This document shows positions 53,456-62,150 of a stretch of 64,000 nt of DNA, piece after piece. A program made the position numbers and the translations under genes. Source of the stretch: Citrobacter sp. RHB25-C09 (lineage in GTDB: Bacteria > Pseudomonadota > Gammaproteobacteria > Enterobacterales > Enterobacteriaceae); contig NZ_CP057483.1 in the NCBI RefSeq assembly GCF_013836145.1, forward strand, positions 4,154,001-4,218,000. Reading direction: 5' to 3'. Each line of letters begins with the position of its first letter. The first letter of the stretch is position 1. The notes below the pieces were generated by a model. The model had not been told where the DNA came from. It ran no database searches and was given only the letters and a program-made list of their open reading frames with translations.

Positions 53456-54385
53456 ATGAGCATTCGTATCATCCCGCAAGATGAGCTGGAAAAAAGCGAG
53501 AAACGCGCGACGGATATGATCCCACCGTTACTATTCCCCCGGCTCAAAAATTTATACAACCGCCGCGCCGAGCGTCTGCGCGAACTGGCTGAGAGCAATC
53601 CGCTGGGTGATTACCTGCGCTTTGCTGCGCTGATCGCCCATGCGCAGGAAGTTGTGCTGTACGACCATCCGCTACAGATGGACCTCACCGCGCGCATTAA
53701 AGAAGCCAACGAGCAGGGTAAACCGCCGCTGGATATCCACGTTCTGCCGCGCGATAAGCACTGGCAGAAACTGTTGCATTCGCTGATTGCCGAGCTGAAG
53801 CCGGAGATGAGCGGCCCTGCGCTGGCAGTGATTGAGAATCTGGAAAAAGCCTCAGAACAGGAGCTTGAGCAGATGGCCAGCGCACTGTTTGCGGCGGATT
53901 TTGCCTCTGTCAGCAGCGATAAAGCGCCGTTTATCTGGGCTGCGCTCTCGCTTTACTGGGCGCAAATGGCCAGCCTGATCCCAGGCAAAACCCGCGCGGA
54001 ATATGGTGAACAACGCCAGTTCTGCCCGGTGTGCGGCTCAATGCCCGTTTCCAGTATGGTGCAGATTGGCACGACTCAAGGTCTGCGCTATCTGCACTGT
54101 AACCTGTGCGAAACCGAGTGGCACGTAGTGCGCGTGAAGTGCAGCAACTGCGAGCAGAGCCGCGATCTGCATTACTGGTCGCTGGACAACGAGCAGGCGG
54201 CGATTAAAGCCGAAAGCTGCGGCGACTGCGGTACCTACCTGAAGATCCTCTATCAGGAAAAAGACCCGAAGGTGGAAGCCGTTGCTGACGACCTCGCCTC
54301 ACTGGTACTGGACGCGCGAATGGAACAAGAGGGCTTCGCCCGTAGCTCCATCAACCCGTTCCTGTTCCCGGGCGAAGGGGAGTAG
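53456..54385 (+). CDS. fdhE: Formate dehydrogenase accessory protein FdhE
   Basis: The 309-residue cytoplasmic protein binds the iron-sulfur catalytic subunits of respiratory formate dehydrogenases during maturation. The rubredoxin-like CxxC pairs are present: CPVCGS near 185, CNLCETEW near 213, CSNCEQSRDL near 228 and CGDCGTY near 255. The length equals E. coli FdhE. It is usually cotranscribed with fdoGHI; here the terminator after fdoI and the inserted unit imply another promoter, or read-through from the VWA unit. Confidence 0.96.
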   Translation: MSIRIIPQDELEKSEKRATDMIPPLLFPRLKNLYNRRAERLRELAESNPLGDYLRFAALIAHAQEVVLYDHPLQMDLTARIKEANEQGKPPLDIHVLPRDKHWQKLLHSLIAELKPEMSGPALAVIENLEKASEQELEQMASALFAADFASVSSDKAPFIWAALSLYWAQMASLIPGKTRAEYGEQRQFCPVCGSMPVSSMVQIGTTQGLRYLHCNLCETEWHVVRVKCSNCEQSRDLHYWSLDNEQAAIKAESCGDCGTYLKILYQEKDPKVEAVADDLASLVLDARMEQEGFARSSINPFLFPGEGE

Positions 54386-54397
54386 TTTTTTCCGCTA

Positions 54398-54424
54398 TGC
54401 CGGGCGGCAGTGGTCGCCCGGTTT
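54398..54424 (+). terminator. Hairpin after fdhE
   Basis: A GCCGGGCG/CGCCCGGT stem followed by TTTATAA. The T-run is short, so it is a moderate terminator. Confidence 0.6.
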
Positions 54425-54501
54425 ATAATTGGTACGGTGTGATCACTCCTGGGAACCTGGCAAAATCTGTCGTATTGCGCGTCACAAGTTCAAGGCAGAA
54501 A

Positions 54502-54792
54502 TTATCGCCCCAGGGCAGAGATCACATGCTGCGGGTCGTTAGCAATCGCCCGTAATAGGGCTTTTGCTGGGCCAGTAGGAGAACGCCTTCCCTGCTCCCA
54601 GTTGCGCAAGGTATCGACACTTACAGAAATCAAATCCGCAAACTTCGATTGCGATAACCCAGATGCCTGACGAATTTCTTTTATTTTCATCGCATCTATA
54701 TGAAAAGTTCGTGAAGGCTGGCGGTTTCCTTCGATGATCTCGTTCATTTGCGTCATGCTATTAGCAAGCCGCTCAAAGAGTGCCTTTTCCAT
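54502..54792 (-). CDS. HTH antitoxin-like protein (HigA2/NadS type)
   Basis: A 96-residue protein with an Xre-type helix-turn-helix: IREIRQ-like KIKEIRQASGLSQSKFADLISVS, then DTLRNWEQGRRSPTGPAKALLRA near 60-83. This is the HigA2/NadS form of type II antitoxins. In such pairs the toxin gene lies directly upstream. Here the upstream stop codon touches this ATG, but the toxin frame is broken. The gene itself is intact and may still act as a repressor. Confidence 0.82.
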   Translation of the reverse strand: MEKALFERLANSMTQMNEIIEGNRQPSRTFHIDAMKIKEIRQASGLSQSKFADLISVSVDTLRNWEQGRRSPTGPAKALLRAIANDPQHVISALGR

Positions 54793-55020
54793 TTACCACC
54801 TCTCATTCAAAAGCCGGAGAACTGACTTTTCCTGCTGGGTCAGATCATCCTTCAGACCTTTTCGATAAATCAGCAACAAGCGAATTTCTGTTCTCTGGTG
54901 TTGATAAAAATCATTGTAAATTAAGACGTTGTTTTATTTTTGCGAGACACTTTCCAGAAACCGGACCCGTGATTACGTGCCGTATTTTGCTTAATCCATT
55001 AAACCCAATACGGCTATTGA
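54793..55020 (-). pseudogene. Broken RelE/HigB-like toxin gene
   Basis: On the minus strand one frame ends EIRLLLIYRKGLKDDLTQQE (and a few more residues to NERW), a typical RelE/HigB C-terminus. Its TAA touches the antitoxin start. Going upstream this frame meets a TAA near 54925, while another frame carries FNGLSKIRHVITGPVSGK, resembling the middle of the family. A frameshift joins the two. The 5' part (start and first 50 or so residues) is absent, and the remnant begins right after the fabY stop. Confidence 0.7.
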
Positions 55021-55030
55021 AATCTTATCC

Positions 55031-56020
55031 TTACTCTTCCTCATTGCCGCCTTCGACATAGGGTCCGAAGGGTTTGGCGGGCAGGACGATATAAATCCCC
55101 TCAAATATCGCGCCAGTAGTCTCGTCGCCCAGTAGCTCTACCTGCAACTGTACGCGTGCTTTTTTCCCACGCGCCAGACGATCGAGATCGCCGCTCAGCG
55201 ACCCCAGATCGGCAACCGCACTCGGCCTGCCGCTGATCGGTTTGCTATAGCGGATATGCGCATCGGCCAGGATGATAGTGCCACCCAGATGACGCTCGCG
55301 GAGCATCAACCAGATCAGCCCCCAGCCGGTCAGCGTTGCCAGCGAGAACAGGCTCCCGGCAAACAGCGTGTGGTGCGGATTTTGATTGCCCGTCTCCGGC
55401 ATCGTGGTAATAAATTTTTGCCCGGTGTACTGCTGAATGCGTACACCCATTTTTTCGCTCAGCGGGATATGCTCATACCACGCCTGCTGAAGCTGCCCGC
55501 ACCAGTCGCCGCGATGCAGAATATCATCGAGGGAGGCAATCGGTTTGATCATCAGGAAGTGGCGAACCGGCGTGGTTTGCGGGGTGGTGATTTCACCCTG
55601 ATTGATAAAGCCCAGTTTGGCAAAGAATTCCACGGCGTCTTCACGGGCGCTACAGGTGACCCGCTTGACCCCTTCCTGACGCGCAACAGACTCCAGCGTC
55701 ATCGCCATGAGTGTCCCCAGGCCTTTGTCCTGCACCGCGGGATCGACGGCCATAAAGCGGATGGACGCCTCGTTATCGGCATTGATATACAGTCGCCCGA
55801 CGGCGACCAGGTTCCCCTCTTCGTCCACAACCATCTGGTGATGTGCCATGGCATCCCAGGCATCGCGCTCTGAGCCTTTCGGTTGATGCAACGGTTTACG
55901 CAGCATTTCCCAGCGAAACTGATAGTAACGCGCTAATTCTTCTTCTGTTTGCGGTACTCGAAGGTGATACATAGCTGTACTCTCTCTTGTTACCCGCGAC
56001 CACCCCGGAAGTTGGTTCAT
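55031..56020 (-). CDS. fabY: Probable acetyl-ACP-forming fatty acid initiation protein FabY (YiiD)
   Basis: The 329-residue protein has the same length as E. coli YiiD/FabY. The N-terminal GNAT acetyltransferase domain (about 15-155) has DKGLGTLMAMTLE as the acetyl-CoA loop. The C-terminal part (about 180-325) is a hotdog thioesterase-like domain (NPHHTLFAGSLFSLATLTGWGL). In E. coli it supports fatty acid synthesis initiation. I chose the ATG at 56020, overlapping the dtd stop by four bases; MYHLRVP at 55972 is an alternative. Confidence 0.93.
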   Translation of the reverse strand: MNQLPGWSRVTRESTAMYHLRVPQTEEELARYYQFRWEMLRKPLHQPKGSERDAWDAMAHHQMVVDEEGNLVAVGRLYINADNEASIRFMAVDPAVQDKGLGTLMAMTLESVARQEGVKRVTCSAREDAVEFFAKLGFINQGEITTPQTTPVRHFLMIKPIASLDDILHRGDWCGQLQQAWYEHIPLSEKMGVRIQQYTGQKFITTMPETGNQNPHHTLFAGSLFSLATLTGWGLIWLMLRERHLGGTIILADAHIRYSKPISGRPSAVADLGSLSGDLDRLARGKKARVQLQVELLGDETTGAIFEGIYIVLPAKPFGPYVEGGNEEE

Positions 56021-56454
56021 ACCTGTAACCAAAACGTCACGGGGCCATCGTTCACCAGAGCGACCTGCATGTCCGCAGCGAAACGCCCGGTTTGCGTGTT
56101 CATTTCCTGCTGGCGGCAGCGGTCGACAAAATAGTCATACAGGGCTTCGGCGCGATCCGGCGCTGCCCCTCTGGAGAACCCCGGACGCATGCCGCGCTCC
56201 GTGTCTGCCGCCAACGTAAATTGTGAAACCACCAGCACGCTCCCTCCCGCCTGCTGCACATTCAAATTCATCTTGCCGTCGGCATCGCTGAAAATACGAT
56301 AGCCGAGCACGCGCTCGCACAGGCGATTCGCTTTCTGCTCGTCGTCATCCTTTTCGACGCCCAATAACACTAAAAGTCCGGAGCCAATTTCACCCGTCAC
56401 TTCGCCCTCCACGGTGACGCTGGCACGGGTTACGCGCTGTATTAATGCAATCAT
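56017..56454 (-). CDS. dtd: D-aminoacyl-tRNA deacylase
   Basis: The 145-residue cytoplasmic enzyme removes D-amino acids (and glycine) from wrongly charged tRNA. Both active-site motifs are present: SQFTLAADT near 78 and the Gly-cis-Pro NDGPVTFWLQV at the C-terminus. It overlaps the genes on both sides by four bases, as part of yihY-dtd-fabY. Confidence 0.97.
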   Translation of the reverse strand: MIALIQRVTRASVTVEGEVTGEIGSGLLVLLGVEKDDDEQKANRLCERVLGYRIFSDADGKMNLNVQQAGGSVLVVSQFTLAADTERGMRPGFSRGAAPDRAEALYDYFVDRCRQQEMNTQTGRFAADMQVALVNDGPVTFWLQV

Positions 56455-57323
56455 GGTTGGTCGTCGTCTTCTTGTTCTGCGGCTAGTTTGAGTTTACGGT
56501 ATTCCCCGAGAGTGACAGTTATTTCCGCGCCAAGCAAGACGATACACCACGTCCAGTACACCCAGACGAACAAAATGGGGATCACCGCTAATACGCCATA
56601 AATGAGCTGATATGAAGGGAACATGGTGATATAAAGCGCGAAACCTTTCTTTCCCGCTTCGAACAGAACCGCCGCGACAAACGCGCCAACTATCGCATCC
56701 CGGTTGGGCACCCGCGTCGTGGGAACAATACTGTAGAGAAGCCAAAATGAGAGCCAGGAGAGGATCAGCGGAAAGAGCCGCAGTATGTCATCTATCACCG
56801 TATTGAGATCGCTGGCCCAACGCAGTGAGAGCAAATAGGAACTGATGGCAAGACTCGCTCCCGCCAGTAGCGGCCCGAGCGTCAAAATCATCCAGTAAAC
56901 TGCAAATGAGTAGATTTTTGGACGCTGGCGCTTACTTCGCCATATCGCATTGAGGGCGCTATCAATGGCATACATCAACAGCAGCGCGGTGACAATCAGC
57001 CCGCATGCGCCTACCGCCGTCATTTTGTTGGAATTGGCAACAAACTGCTCGATATAACGCTGGATAACATCGCCCGTTGAAGGAATAAAGTTGGCAAAAA
57101 CAAAGTGCCGCAACTGCACGCTGACATCGGCAAACATCGGAAAGGCGGAGAAAAGCGCAAAGACGACGGCAATCAGCGGCACTAACGAGAGTAACGAGAC
57201 GTAGGCAAGGTTCCCCGCCAGCGTCGTCATGTTGTCCTCATTAATACGCTGCCATAATAGCCTCAGCCACGCCCAAATCGGGCGCGTATGATGTCTGGCT
57301 TTTTGGTGCACGTTTTTTAGCAT
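56451..57323 (-). CDS. yihY: BrkB/YihY-family inner membrane protein
   Basis: The 290-residue protein has six membrane segments (first about 37-60, last about 245-268). The conserved NMTTLAGNLAYVSLLSLVPLIAV lies near 30-52. It was once called RNase BN in error. Its function is not known. The stop overlaps the dtd start. Confidence 0.93.
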   Translation of the reverse strand: MLKNVHQKARHHTRPIWAWLRLLWQRINEDNMTTLAGNLAYVSLLSLVPLIAVVFALFSAFPMFADVSVQLRHFVFANFIPSTGDVIQRYIEQFVANSNKMTAVGACGLIVTALLLMYAIDSALNAIWRSKRQRPKIYSFAVYWMILTLGPLLAGASLAISSYLLSLRWASDLNTVIDDILRLFPLILSWLSFWLLYSIVPTTRVPNRDAIVGAFVAAVLFEAGKKGFALYITMFPSYQLIYGVLAVIPILFVWVYWTWCIVLLGAEITVTLGEYRKLKLAAEQEDDDQP

Positions 57324-57916
57324 AACAACTTCGCGAAATAGTCAGGGATAGTGGTTTTATCAACAACCAGAATACTGGTGATCCCCAACTGGTTAGCCCC
57401 TTCTATATTATCGACGTTATCGTCAAAAAAGACCGCGTCGCTTGGGGAAAAACCTTCCTGTTGTAGAACATGCTGGTAAATCCGCGCCTCCGGCTTACGC
57501 ATGCCGAGATCCTGCGATAAATAAATATGGTCTGCGGCCTGGCGAATCTCCGGGTATTCTTCTGGCCAAAAGGTGGTGTGCAGTCTGTTGGTGTTCGACA
57601 GCACCACCACGCGATGCCCCTGCTCACGCAGTTTGTGCATGATGTCGATAACATCATGACGCAGGCCGACAAAAATAGCCTGCCAGCCGTGGGAAAATTG
57701 CTCATAGCTTAGCGAGATGTCCATCTCGCGGCATAGGGCTTCAGCAAACGCTTCATCGGTCATTTCGCCGCGCTCGTGCTGATGGAAGGCATCGCCCATG
57801 GTAAAACTTTGCTTTAACGATGCCAGGGGCACACGGCTCAGATCGCTCCAGGTACCCAACACGCGGTTGAAGTCGATATCAACAATCACATTACCCAAAT
57901 CAAAGATATAGAGCAT
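57317..57916 (-). CDS. yihX: Alpha-D-glucose-1-phosphate phosphatase YihX
   Basis: The 199-residue HAD-superfamily phosphatase removes phosphate from alpha-D-glucose 1-phosphate. Motif I is DLGNVIVDID at residue 6, motif II LSNTNRLHT near 109, and motif III/IV KPEARIYQHVL ... FFDDNVDNIEGA near 145-172. I chose the second of two close ATG codons (57916), which has AAGGGG at a proper distance. It overlaps yihY by seven bases. Confidence 0.95.
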   Translation of the reverse strand: MLYIFDLGNVIVDIDFNRVLGTWSDLSRVPLASLKQSFTMGDAFHQHERGEMTDEAFAEALCREMDISLSYEQFSHGWQAIFVGLRHDVIDIMHKLREQGHRVVVLSNTNRLHTTFWPEEYPEIRQAADHIYLSQDLGMRKPEARIYQHVLQQEGFSPSDAVFFDDNVDNIEGANQLGITSILVVDKTTIPDYFAKLLC

Positions 57917-57999
57917 ATTCATCCCCTTACTCGCCGTGGATGAATAACTGTAGCGGGAAAGCAGAGGTTTGACTATGCGTCACTCCGGGAAAGATGAAT

Positions 58000-58030
58000 G
58001 AAAAAGGCGATGCTATTTCAGCATCGCCTT
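58000..58030 (-). terminator. Terminator of the second autotransporter gene
   Basis: An 11-bp stem (AAGGCGATGCT with AGCATCGCCTT, five-base loop). On the minus strand it is followed by TTTTTC. Confidence 0.88.
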
Positions 58031-58091
58031 GTCCTGGTGTGGCCTTCGCCGGATAACTGCTTGCGCCTTATCGGTTCAGGAGCCGTTCTTT

Positions 58092-60701
58092 TTAGAAGCT
58101 ATATTTCACACCCACCATTGCGGAGGTGTCACTGTAGCTATTGTCGCCCATTTGTTGCGCCACGTTACCCCACATTTGCAGACGTGGTGTAATCTGGCCT
58201 TCAACACCCACCTTCAGCTCACCAATATTACGGGTTCCACGCATTTCATCTTTGATAGAACCCATCTGTACCGCCTGGTTATCGGTATTGTGGATCCAAT
58301 TCGCTTCAATAAACGGCTGGAACTCACGACCTTTACCTTCATCCTTCGTCGCATGGCCTTTCAGGTAAGCCTTCACGCCAAGACGCGTCATCAGATTGCT
58401 GTCGGTGTTGTCTTTGACCACTGCGCCCGTTTTATCACGGTGCGTATCGGCCTGAACGTCCATCCAGATAACCTGCGCTTTCGGCTGGATCCAGTAAGTC
58501 GCGTTTTCACTTTCACCGACCAGGAAGCTGTAACCCCCTTCGATGGATGCGGTAATACCGTCTGATTTGTAGCTGTCGCTGGCCAGATAATCGCCTTTAA
58601 CGGTGTTATCGAACCAGTTGTACAGCACCCAGCTATCCAGATAGGTACCGGACTTATCGGCTTCGTTAGCATACCAGGTGGCATACAGACCCACGCTATA
58701 ACCATCTACCTGACCACGGGAAGCGTAGTGATTACGATGGTTGGTAGTTTTGTTTTTCTCGTTAGCGTAACCGGCCATTGCGCCCAGATGCCAACGGTCA
58801 AGGCCGTCGCTGGACCACTGCGCCAGATCGCCGCCAATTTGCAGCACGTAGCGGTTAGCGGTGGTTTTCAACTGGCCGCTGCTGTCCGTAAAGCGAGTAT
58901 GTCCGCCCTGGTTACGCATCCACATACTGGTGACTTTTTCTTCACCGGTCAGCATGTCGGTATACTGTGTTTCACCCAGACGATCGTGCAGACGGGTGAT
59001 GAACATGGTATTGGCCGCGTAGTTGTTCGCCAGGTAGCTACCAAACTCCGGACGATAATTCGACTCAGACGGTGGTGGCAGCGGCGTATACGGGGCTGGC
59101 GGTCCTGGCGGATCGATCGGGTCAACCGGATCTGGATCTGGCTCAGGTTCTGGATCTTCCGGCGGATCAACCGGTGACAATTGGCTGGTCAGATACCAGT
59201 CCTTCTCTTTTTTCACGACGTCATAATCGTAGCCGCCGGCAACAATACGTCCTGCTTTGGCGAAGGTACCGTCAGAATTACCGGCAACCTCAACGATTTT
59301 AATCCCTTCAACGGTCTGCTCGCCCACGCCACCAATATTGTTAATGCCAACGTTGGTGTTCCCGGACGTATCGCCTTTAACAATCAGTTGATCGGTTAAA
59401 GACCCGTCCCCTTCAAGTACCGTGTTCAGCACTAACAGCGCATTGGTACCGATGTAGTTGCCCATGACGGTCAGCTTTTTGAAGGTGCCTTCATCGTCGC
59501 GAGAAACCCCCTCAGGGCTGTAACGCAGCGTGGCCTGGTCCATTGTCAACGCAGAGACTGTGGAGTTTCCGGTCATCGTCCATTCGCTGCTGGCACCCTT
59601 CATGTTTAAATTCAGGGTTCCGTGTGTAGAAACTGTAGCGGATTGTTGAGAGGAGTCGGCACTACCGACAAACTGACTGCCGTCTTCCATCGTCAGGTCG
59701 ATGACGCCAGTACTGCGCGCAAGAAGGTTACCCTTAATATTATAAACACCAGAGCTTGCGGTATCCGTAGCCGCATCCCAGGAGCGAATGACCCCTCTGG
59801 AGGCGCTCATCGCAAGAGAATTGGTCCCCGTCACTTCAATGGCCGTATCCCCACCGAGGTTGACCGCAGAGTAATCAGTGCTGGCATAAGCATAGATGCC
59901 TGTCGCCCCATTACCGGTTGTGGTGATCTCAACGTCGTTGAGGTTGACTGTGCCTTTTCTTCCCGCATACACGCCATACGCACTTGAACCCGCAGTGGTA
60001 ATTTTCGCGGTGCCGCCAATCGTGACATCACCGGTTCCTGCCGCGCTGCCTAAAATGTCACCAATGTCTTTACCCGCATAAATCCCGTACCCGGAGTTCG
60101 CGCCACCGTTACCACGGGTGGCCATATCCGCATCCCCATGAACAATGATTGAAGATCGGGCGCTGGCGTTTGCTCGCGATATATTTGCGCGAAGCCCCAT
60201 GCCGTTTGCCGCATCAACTCTCACATTACCGCTCACTTCTACAATCGAGGAGGCGCTTGTCAGTTCACGTCCGAGGTTAATACCGTCTGAACTTGTTCCA
60301 GTGGTAATAATAGAGATATTGTCAGCAACCAGTTTACCCCCGGCGTTTTTAGAGTGGATACCATCCGCCTCCGAACCGGTCGTATTGATGACGAGGTTTT
60401 TAAATTTATAGCCTGTGCTATCGAGATATACCCCCCACCCTTGTAAAGGTGTGGTTGTGCCGTTCTGGCTGGTATTAATCAAGGTTTCGGTAAATGTGGT
60501 GTAATCGCGGCTATTTGACGTCAACGGGTTACCACTATAGTAAATGGTCTGATCGTCACAGAGAAATTGAGCCGTTGTCGTGTACGAACATCCAGCAGCA
60601 ATGGCCTGTCCGCTTAGCCCACTCAGCGCCAACGCACTGGCAATGCAGAGCGCTAACTTCGCCGGTGAGGGAGGTTTGCAATTTAGTTTATGAGTTTTCA
60701 T
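58092..60701 (-). CDS. Type Va autotransporter with AIDA-like passenger
   Basis: An 869-residue protein; the ATG at 60701 gives an extended signal peptide ending SGQAIAA near 35. The earlier frame start at 60794 adds unrelated residues. The passenger (about 36-500) is a run of short beta-repeats with many Gly, Asn and Thr (GTGDVTIGGTAKITTAGSSA, GTVNLNDVEITTTGNGATGI). The region near 465-500 with NSDGTFAKAGRIVAGGYDYD resembles the folding domain of the first autotransporter. A long Pro-Asp-Glu linker is near 507-546. The barrel from about 560 ends MVGVKYSF and contains LHDRLGETQYTDMLTGEEKVTS. It is likely a surface adhesin of unknown ligand. Confidence 0.9.
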   Translation of the reverse strand: MKTHKLNCKPPSPAKLALCIASALALSGLSGQAIAAGCSYTTTAQFLCDDQTIYYSGNPLTSNSRDYTTFTETLINTSQNGTTTPLQGWGVYLDSTGYKFKNLVINTTGSEADGIHSKNAGGKLVADNISIITTGTSSDGINLGRELTSASSIVEVSGNVRVDAANGMGLRANISRANASARSSIIVHGDADMATRGNGGANSGYGIYAGKDIGDILGSAAGTGDVTIGGTAKITTAGSSAYGVYAGRKGTVNLNDVEITTTGNGATGIYAYASTDYSAVNLGGDTAIEVTGTNSLAMSASRGVIRSWDAATDTASSGVYNIKGNLLARSTGVIDLTMEDGSQFVGSADSSQQSATVSTHGTLNLNMKGASSEWTMTGNSTVSALTMDQATLRYSPEGVSRDDEGTFKKLTVMGNYIGTNALLVLNTVLEGDGSLTDQLIVKGDTSGNTNVGINNIGGVGEQTVEGIKIVEVAGNSDGTFAKAGRIVAGGYDYDVVKKEKDWYLTSQLSPVDPPEDPEPEPDPDPVDPIDPPGPPAPYTPLPPPSESNYRPEFGSYLANNYAANTMFITRLHDRLGETQYTDMLTGEEKVTSMWMRNQGGHTRFTDSSGQLKTTANRYVLQIGGDLAQWSSDGLDRWHLGAMAGYANEKNKTTNHRNHYASRGQVDGYSVGLYATWYANEADKSGTYLDSWVLYNWFDNTVKGDYLASDSYKSDGITASIEGGYSFLVGESENATYWIQPKAQVIWMDVQADTHRDKTGAVVKDNTDSNLMTRLGVKAYLKGHATKDEGKGREFQPFIEANWIHNTDNQAVQMGSIKDEMRGTRNIGELKVGVEGQITPRLQMWGNVAQQMGDNSYSDTSAMVGVKYSF

Positions 60702-61190
60702 AGGAATACCTTTTCCGTACAACTCTTTTTTCGGATAAGAGTTTATAAGACGCTGTAATTTGAATTCATCAAAAGGCAAAGCGGGTCCGTTCATCTTTAA
60801 GAACTTAAAGATTCGCTTACCTGAAGATGTATGAACTTTCCCTTTTCAGCATTAATACAATTATTAAAACTCACTGTCAACGGAGCCCAAACACGTTAAA
60901 TAATGGGAAAAATAAAAATCCACAGAGTTTATTTGCACTATTCCTGGAATATCTTTTTAAAGAATAAAATAAATGCGTGTTAAGAGGGAAAAGACTTAGA
61001 AATCAAACACAATTAAAAGCACTTATTGCAAAATGTTACCATCTTTAGGAATATTAGATTTAATGCCAGGATATTTAGCTATTTTTAATTTCGTGAAAAT
61101 TCCTATAAGAAAAATGATATGAGATGGAAACAGTTTTAGGCCAGTCAACGGAACCAGAAATCGAGGGTTGTAATAAAGGATACCTGCTAT
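60702..61190. other. AT-rich interval upstream of the second autotransporter
   Basis: About 490 bases, very AT-rich, without a gene. It should contain the autotransporter promoter and borders the decayed RCC1-repeat gene. Confidence 0.6.
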
Positions 61191-61910
61191 CCGAAGGCCG
61201 TAAGTGAGAAGCCGCTGAGATTCAGCGTCATCAACTCGCCTGTGGAAGTTCGTCCCCAGATCATCAGGGTATCGTCCGTTTTGATCGCGGTCATGCCATA
61301 TGACGTACCGTAAACCGCCCGAACGTCTACCAGCTTATCTTTGATTAGCGAATCGTCCAGATGAGATGGCTACTGTTCCCCCAGTTAACGACCGTGCCGT
61401 CTTTTTTCAGCGCTTAACAATATTTACTAACCCCGGTCAGCGCGGCAATGTCGTCAGGCAAAGTGCCACCCGCATCAGCGACGCCCCATGCCATAATTTT
61501 ACCGTCGCTGGTCAGCACAATGCGAACTTCGTCATTACAGACAAGATCGATAATATTATCCATCTCGGCAATTTTCTCTGGCAGGGAATAATAGCCGGTG
61601 ACCGATACGCCCCATTGCTTCAGCTGTCCATCATTATTGACTACCGTAATAATATCACCAGGGCGATAATCAATATTACCGGAGTTTAAAATCACCGACT
61701 GATATTCATCAGCAGAAACAATGAGGCGATTAACAGCGTTTTTATCATAAAATCCCGTACCTTGGGTAATCTGGCTATCACCTTCATACTGCCAGTTAGC
61801 CAATAAGGGCTGCAAAGTTTCCGCGTCCAGAGCAACAATGCGAGAATAAGGTGAGTTAAAACAGCCCGCGCCCTGAGTTCTGCGGCCCATGATTAATAAT
61901 GATTTTGCTA
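61190..61910 (-). pseudogene. Decayed RCC1-repeat protein gene
   Basis: The longest intact frame (minus strand, 61890 to 61414, 158 residues) carries RCC1-like blades: VVNNDGQLKQWGVSVTG, then VLTSDGKIMAWGVADAGGTL. Past an in-frame TAA at 61414-61416 the same frame continues with ALKKDGTVVNWGNSSH. A frameshift near 61360 then moves the similarity into another frame, with DKLVDVRAVYGTSYGMTAIK and TDDTLMIWGRTSTGEL, ending near 61203. The start of the gene also seems lost. It probably once encoded a multi-blade propeller protein. Confidence 0.75.
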
Positions 61911-62068
61911 TAACAATACTTCTTGATTATTAAACCTAAAATAAGTGGATATTTAATAAACCCGATGCGAATTACGCTATCGAGAATACAAGGCTGATTG
62001 TTCTCTTTTTACGCCGTCTAAATATAAAAAAGGTTTAATAAAAGTATTTAATATTGGGCTTTTTAAAA

Positions 62069-62099
62069 TAAAAAAACCGCTGGTATTCAGCGGCTTTTT
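62069..62099. terminator. Terminator of bipA (possibly bidirectional)
   Basis: A CCGCTG/CAGCGG stem with a five-base loop. T-runs flank it on both strands (TTTTTTT on the minus side, CTTTTTA on the plus side). Confidence 0.88.
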
Positions 62100-62101
62100 A
62101 G

Positions 62102-62132
62102 TTACCGGATGGCGCTAGCGCTTACCCGGCTG
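62102..62132. repeat. Diverged REP-like element after bipA
   Basis: TACCGGATGGCGCTAGCGCTTACCCGG-type sequence (start ACCGGATGGCGC, end CTTACCCGGCTGAC) between the bipA stop and its terminator. Confidence 0.6.
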
Positions 62133-62150
62133 ACAAACGGATTAACCGTA

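Noticed and set aside
58036..58082. REP-like sequence after the second autotransporter gene
   Set aside because: Only one arm resembles REP (GCCGGATAACTGC); the other is too diverged to call.
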